From contig NW_026971564.1 of the NCBI RefSeq assembly GCF_963678635.1, positions 1 through 45,000 on the forward strand: a stretch of DNA of 45,000 nt, given 5' to 3'. Below, piece after piece: positions 39,807 through 45,000 of the stretch. The position numbers and the translations under genes were made by a program. Position 1 is the stretch's first letter, and the number at the start of each line of letters is the position of its first letter. Source of the DNA: Symsagittifera roscoffensis (lineage: Eukaryota; Xenacoelomorpha; Acoela; Convolutidae). The notes beneath the pieces are model-generated. The model did not search any database. It was not told the DNA's origin and worked only from the letters and a program-made list of their open reading frames with translations.

Positions 39807-40553
39807 TCAGGTGTCTTCGTTCTTGGTTAAAATTGGGTAAAATTTTGAGAAAAATGGTGGTTGCTTGTTTAGTCTCTGGAAAAATGTTAAAGCGGTGTTT
39901 CTTATTTTAGTATATTTGTCTTTTATATGTATTTTACTATTTAGTATATTAATGGTTGGTATGTATTTAGTGATGAATGGTATGCCTATGATATTGTGTT
40001 TAATATCAGTAATATGAAATATTTGTTTGAATGGTTTATTTAATATTTTGTTTTGTTCCATTGTTCTTGTGGGAACAAGGAATAATTGGATTTTTCCATA
40101 GTTTGTTAACATTGATCCTTGTGCTGTTGCTAACTGACTAGATGTTACTAGTGGTTTTAAGTTTGGATGTAATAATCTGATTTCATTCCATGTAGGAATA
40201 TTGATGATATTTGATTCTGCGACGGAATCAATTAAAAAATCAATTTCAAGATCTGGTGGCTGAAATTCTTTGCTTTTTGGGCTTTCTAAAAGAAATGGAA
40301 TTGTCCAGATTTTTTCTCGTGGCGGTACCTTTTGTACGTTCTGATAGATATGGTTCGTGGTTAAATTTTTTGTTTCGTTTTTATTAAGTGAGGTTTCTGT
40401 ATCAATTTTTTGTGCTTTTTGGTTTATATGTGTAGGATTATTACTTGGTCCTAGAAAATAATTATTAAGGAGTTCTATTTGGTTTTCGTATATGTGGGAA
40501 CTAAAGGGTTCTTCATATGTGACTGATTCATAATCATTTTCGACAGTTATCAT
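39807..40553 (-). pseudogene. pro: Protease segment of element 2 (active-site Gly changed, frameshift to pol)
   Basis: 248 codons from an internal ATG, and the frame is open further upstream. It contains a retropepsin-type core: the active-site triplet reads DSV (Asp 40227-40229, Val GTC 40221-40223) where DSG is expected. Downstream are TAQGSMLTNYGKI and the NIIGIPFI signature. The catalytic Asp is present, unlike in element 1, but the invariant Gly is not. The frame ends NEDT after a 1 bp deletion. Confidence 0.85.
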
Positions 40554-43500
40554 ATTAATTAAAATATTATTATCTGTATCGCTTTCGCTGTCTGTTGATT
40601 CGCAATTAATTTGATTTACTTGTAGTTCTACTGTATTATCTATTCCTGGAGGGTCGGAAGTTATTTCTGTGCTTGTCTGTACTTGATTTATTTGTCTTTG
40701 GTGTTTTGGTGTATTGCTTCTGTTTCTATATTGAGAATTGTGATAATTGTTATTGTTTCTATGTGGTGATTGTGAATAATTTCTATATCTATTATTATAA
40801 CTAGAGTTTCGGTTTTGTGAATTGTTTCTTGATCTATTGTATTGATTGTTGTTTGATCTGTGATAGTTCGATCTGTTGTATGAGTTGTTTCGTGATCTAT
40901 TGTTTGAATAGTTATTACGGTTGTTGGAATAACTTCTATTTCTATTATTCGAGTAGTTTCTATTTCTACCATTCGAAGATGTTATTCCTGTTGTAAGACG
41001 AGTTTCGTGATTGATTATTTGAATAGCTTCTATTCCTATTAGGTTGGTAATTGGATGATTGTTGTTGTAACGAGTTTGAATTTGATCGTGTATAGTTGTT
41101 TCGACTATTTGATCTGTTATATCTATTCTGTGAAAAATTTTGATAATTTCTTTGTTCAGGTGATCTACCTCTATAATTAGAATTGTGTGGTGACTGATTT
41201 CGAGAATAGTTTTGATTATTTGGGAGTGGTTTTCCGGAGCTGTTATTACTGTAAACGTTTTTGTTTGGTAAATTTTGGTCTTTTTTTTATGTAGTGATAA
41301 AATGATTTGTTTGGTTCTTTGTGTTTTGGAGGTTTGTTTTGATTGTCTTGCTGTTTTTGTCTACATTCTGATATACTGTGTCCATATCGTCTACAATAAT
41401 TACACCATTTCTTAAAGGATGGTTTTCTTTTCCAATTTGGGTTCTTTTCATAGATGTTTAAAATTTCAGTGATTTTTTCAGATAAATCTACATCTGTTTC
41501 TTGTATATTGTTGATGTGTGTAGTTTTTGTTTCGATGTGATTAACCTATTGTAATTTTAGGTTTTCAGTTTCTTCGAGTTTCGTTGTGATCTCTGCTTGT
41601 TCTAGTTTATCGACTAGTTTTCTGAAATCTAAATCAGGTTCGCGAATTGAGGAAGGATGGGATGCTCTTTTCTTTATCGCAATTTTTCTTAATTGTGGTG
41701 TTAGGGTCATCATTAAAATTTCTGTCATTTTTGTGTTTTTGTAATCATGTGTGTTGAGTGAATATGCTTTTCTGACTAATGTTTCGATTCTTACTGCCAG
41801 TTGTTTAATTGTTTCATTTGGTAATCTTCTGATTTCGTTACATAATACTCTTTGATGTTGTTTGTTTCTTTCAGAATCAAACATTTTTGAAAATTCTTGT
41901 GTGAATCTTTTCCAATCTGATTTTATTTCTATTGGTAATACTGAGAACCATTTTTGTGCTGCACCGTCTAATGTCGTTTGTATTATTGCTGTGCGGCGGT
42001 GTATCTAATTCTGATGAAGTGGTGTATTTATTGGTTCAGGTCCTATATTCAAAATTAAATTTGCTGTGACTGCATTTAGGTAATCTTCTACTGAGTATTC
42101 AGGGTCTGTTCCTGTAAAAACCATGAGTGGTTTATTTGATGTTATTGATGATCCTCCCATGAGATATGGGTTCATTGTCATTTGTAATGATTCTGCGGCG
42201 TTCGGCATTTGTGTAAAATTTGTCAATTGATTTTTTGTGATTTCATGTTGTTGTAAGTAGTATGGTAATGGAATTTCATTTTGCATTTGAAATGGTTGGT
42301 GTGAATGCATTGTCATTGGATTTTGTGTTTGTGTTGGTTGGAAAAATTGTGTATTAGGTGGATTTTGAACTTGTGGTTGTTGGGCTTGAAAATCTGGTGG
42401 ATTTTCAGGAAAAACTCTTTTATACTGAGTTCTTTGTGGCTTTCGGTGTCTGTATTCTTGTAAATATGGTTCAAAAATATCTGGTAGATGGTCGTCATCG
42501 GATGATACATATTCTGTATAGTGGGGTTTTTGTTGTTTATTTTTATTTTGCTGGAAAAAGGGGTAATTTTCACTATAATCTTGTGTAGAGCGTTGATTTG
42601 ATTGAAAATTTGTTGGGTTGTTGGATGTCATTGGTCTTTCCCAATTGCGAGAATATACACTATTATTATTAGGTTTGCGTGGTGAATAATTTGTTCTTGG
42701 TGGATGTGTATAATTATAGTTATGTTCTGCAAAGTTGTTTCTTGTGAACGTCCTTTGTGGTCTTGGTGGTCTTGTCATGGGTCTATACGTTTGATAGTCC
42801 ATATGTGAATATTTAGGAGCTAAAGTGGCTGAAGGTTTTACAGTCGATTGTAACGTTATTTGTTGTGTTGGTAATTTATTATTTTGTGGTGTTGTAAGAT
42901 TGGGATGTATTGGTGATATACTTTGTTGTGTAGTTGTTACTGTTGTTTGTACAATTTCTTCACTTATAAATTGTGTTGGTATTTGTGGTTCTTGCTGTGT
43001 AGGGTTTTGAATTCCACTTGGGTTTTCTATTTGTAGAACCGTTGAATTAAGGGTGTTGTCTTGTGTATCAGGCAAAAATGAATTATAATTTAGAGGTGTG
43101 GCATCAATTGTTAATGGTATAATTTTTAGATAATCTCTATGAATAGATATTGTATCTATTGTTTGACTTGAGATAGAGGTTGGGAAATTTATAAATAATG
43201 GATGAGTCCATTCAGGGTCCCAAACATAGTCTGATTGTTCGTGTATGACTGTTTCGTCAGTGTTGTTTTGAGGTCTAAAATGTCTTCTAGCGTCGCTTAT
43301 TAAATCTATTTTATGTTTGAAATAATCAATGATAAACCATGCTAGTATTTTTTGCAGATCATGTTTAGAATGTTGTGAAACATCATTCATTGAAAAATTT
43401 TCACGAATTGCAAATAAAAATGTAGAAAATGCGGTGATTTCATTTCTTACTTTTGTATGTCTAGAAGTTTGAGGTGGTGATGTGCTTTGATTTTCTACTG

Positions 43501-43927
43501 TTTCTAAGATATTTATGTGTGTATATATTAAAGCAAAAACTTCGTTTGTGAACAGTGAGTTTGCTCTTTGTGAGTTATGATATTGTATATTCTTAATATA
43601 TTCTGTGAATACTTTTGAAAATTCGAGATCAAGATCGTCTGTTTGAAAAATATATTTTTTGTCGTCTATTGTACGAATTCCTATAGTATAGATACCATAT
43701 TGCTGTGTTATTTTTGCAATATCTCTTAGATAGTGATCAAGTATTTGCCTTTTTATTCGTATATCTGGGAATTGTTCTTTACATGGACTAGATCCTGGTT
43801 CAAATAAATTTAAGAGTAGGTTTTTACAAAATTTTACTTGTCCTTTATCAGTATCTGCGGTTATAACAAAAGGGAATACTTCTTCGTGATCTGTTTCGTA
43901 GTCACTACTGTGAGTGGGACTGATCAT
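40554..43927 (-). pseudogene. gag: Gag of element 2 (two stops and at least one frameshift)
   Basis: Starts at the ATG 43925-43927 (MISPTHSSD). It is open for 640 codons, to a TAG at 42005-42007 where element 1 has Trp. It continues in frame to a second TAG at 41546-41548 (Tyr in element 1). A 1 bp gain in an A-run near 41283-41290 shifts the Arg/Asn/Ser-rich nucleocapsid region, which follows a CCHC knuckle (about 41365-41410). Domain order matches element 1: a long Gln/Pro/Asn-rich N-terminus, a retrotransposon Gag capsid-type region from MVFTGTDPEY, then the knuckle. The overlap with ORF0 is 23 bases. Confidence 0.88.
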
Positions 43928-44369
43928 TTTTTCGTTTGATAACTGTTAATAAGTAGTTATTAATATGTCGTATTGGTTGACTCCAATTATACAAATGTAC
44001 TGATTTACGTTTATGTTTCTTTTTTATTCTATTTCTTACTTTTTTCGATGCGATTGTATTTGTTTCTGAGTCGGAAAAATATACTGAATCTTGAATAGGG
44101 TAAGATTGATTTATTGTATCTTCTACTTTGTATAGTGCGTCGAGACTACTGACTTCTGACTCGGAAAATGCGTTTCGGTTTTTTGAAAATCGTTTTCGTG
44201 TTATTTGTCGTTGCTTACTTATAATTGTATTTCTTAATGTTTGTCGTTTCGTGTGTATATATTCAGTTGTTTGTGTATGAGGAGTAATAACAAGATCGTA
44301 TGTTTGATTTTCAATGTGACAATTATGTATTACGATTGTTTGTTTATTTCCTAAATTTTTTAATGACAT
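43905..44369 (-). CDS. ORF0 of element 2: basic 154-aa protein before gag, unknown
   Basis: Intact frame starting MSLKNLGNKQTIVIHNC, with the same layout as in element 1. A conserved N-terminal 40 residues is followed by a basic run (TKRQTLRNTII ... RQITRKRFSKNRNAFSES), an acidic/Ser patch (YFSDSETNT), a second basic cluster (KKVRNRIKKKHKRKS) and a conserved end (HLYNWSQPIRHINNYLLTVI). Kept open in both copies with amino-acid-level similarity, so it is likely a real gene. The overlap with gag is in a different frame. Confidence 0.68.
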   Translation of the reverse strand: MSLKNLGNKQTIVIHNCHIENQTYDLVITPHTQTTEYIHTKRQTLRNTIISKQRQITRKRFSKNRNAFSESEVSSLDALYKVEDTINQSYPIQDSVYFSDSETNTIASKKVRNRIKKKHKRKSVHLYNWSQPIRHINNYLLTVIKRKNDQSHSQ

Positions 44370-45000
44370 AAGGTTTAGGATGATGGATGCAAGCTTGTTT
44401 GTGAGTGATTTTTATTTCCTAGACTATTAGTCCTTACGATTTTTTGGTTAGCTTAGCCTGGGTCTTTTTACTCAGGGTTGGAGAGAAAGATATATCAATT
44501 CCGAAGAATGATTATACTTCCTTGTGACTAGTATAAGCTAAGGTGTTAACTTACTTAATCTTACTTAGGGGTAGTGATTGTGTTCAAGGGTTGGAGAATA
44601 GTAAATCGATCCACAAGGTTCAGGTATAATTAGAACGCGAGTAGTTCGTTAGATACTATTTTAAACTTACTAAGTCTAAGATTATCCTGGGTCGTATAAG
44701 AGGAGGGATTAAGTGAAGGATGAATAACCGAATTTCTTCACTGTTTAGCCTAATTTAAATGGTTAATATTTGAAAAATTTCTGTTAGTCCTGGGTCTTTT
44801 AAAGGGTTGGAGAGTGAATCGACGTTTGAGGTCGTTAGACACTGGATAAGTGGGTGGGGGAGAACAAAATTGTTCTGTTGATCCAAGGATAAGCCTTGAT
44901 GATCAGAATTAATTTTTAAGAATAGAAAATGGAATTAGATCCAAGGATAAGCCTTGATGATCTGGGTTTAAATTTTAAGAAATTATTTTTTAAATTTAGA
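44370..45000 (-). other. Leader of element 2 (truncated by the window edge)
   Basis: Aligns to 20268 to about 20905 of element 1. It contains the same degenerate direct repeats, the agaaca/tgttct hairpin (about 44862-44877) and two gatccaaggataagccttgatga copies (about 44879 and 44938). No gene is seen in this part. Confidence 0.6.
44524..44683 (-). promoter_or_regulatory. 160 bp leader block identical to element 1
   Basis: Same 160 bases as 20423-20582, with the tandem sense-strand 5' splice-site-like GTAAGATTAA and GTAAGTTAA. A likely splice-donor and packaging region. Confidence 0.5.

Larger units (their letters stand above)
27052..45000 (-). mobile_element. Element 2: second copy of the giant env-carrying LTR retroelement, 5' end outside the window
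   Basis: Starts with a 410 bp 3' LTR homologous to those of element 1 and is collinear with element 1 throughout: ORF-Z, env, ORF-X, sTM2, sTM1, pol, protease, gag, ORF0, leader. About 950-1,050 bp (rest of leader and 5' LTR) should lie to the right of the window. ORF0, pol (1,346 codons from an ATG), sTM1, sTM2 and ORF-Z are open. Gag, protease, ORF-X and env are damaged. Its lesions are at different sites from those of element 1, so the two are independent insertions of one family and not a segmental duplication. This is supported by unrelated flanks. Confidence 0.92.

Noticed and set aside
2863-45000. The two elements as one segmental duplication
   Set aside because: Flanks are unrelated, the element 2 LTR is more diverged than the element 1 LTR pair, and the lesions differ, so they are separate insertions.

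Overview
The window looks like AT-rich nuclear DNA of an invertebrate, most likely a nematode (Caenorhabditis-like). The reasons are the base composition, a short 85-86 bp intron with GTAAGT and pyrimidine-AG borders, and a Ty3/gypsy-type retroelement with an envelope-like gene. No intact host gene, rRNA or tRNA was recognised. The organism call is an inference.

About 37 of the 45 kb belongs to two related giant LTR retroelements, both on the minus strand. Element 1 (E1, 2863-21920, 19,058 bp) is complete. It has two 410 bp LTRs (11 differences, about 97.3% identical), TG...CA ends, a perfect 4 bp target duplication CTAT, and a primer-binding-site candidate starting TGG two bases inside the 5' LTR. 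Element 2 (E2) starts with its 3' LTR at 27052 and runs off the right edge. By comparison with E1 it should end about 1 kb further on.

Reading 5' to 3' on the minus strand, both share one gene order: 5' LTR; about 1.2 kb structured leader; ORF0 (about 155 aa, basic); gag-protease-RT-RNaseH-integrase, apparently once one long frame; about 0.6 kb spacer; two small hydrophobic proteins (sTM1, sTM2); ORF-X (Ser/Thr/Pro-rich, no AUG of its own); an envelope-like glycoprotein (about 870 aa); ORF-Z (about 600 aa, unknown, starting in an ATGA overlap with the env stop); a short intron just after the last stop; about 1.7 kb 3' untranslated region; 3' LTR. ORF0, sTM1, sTM2, ORF-X and ORF-Z are genes I cannot assign to a family, and they make this a strikingly complex retroelement.

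Neither copy is intact. E1 has stops or frameshifts in gag, RT, RNase H/IN, ORF-X, env and ORF-Z and has lost the protease catalytic Asp. E2 has intact ORF0, pol, sTM1, sTM2 and ORF-Z, but broken gag, ORF-X and env and a changed protease active-site Gly. Because the lesions differ, the two copies together show what the ancestor encoded. Two non-coding blocks, 160 bp in the leader and 285 bp near the 3' LTR, are identical between copies whose other parts differ visibly.

The non-element DNA holds a foldback (MITE-like) repeat at 786-1733, an ATTCCGCA motif cluster at 2151-2396, a 57-58 bp minisatellite with about 230 bp higher-order periodicity at 23430-24745, and a tandem duplication of about 750 bp with coding relics at 24972-26470.
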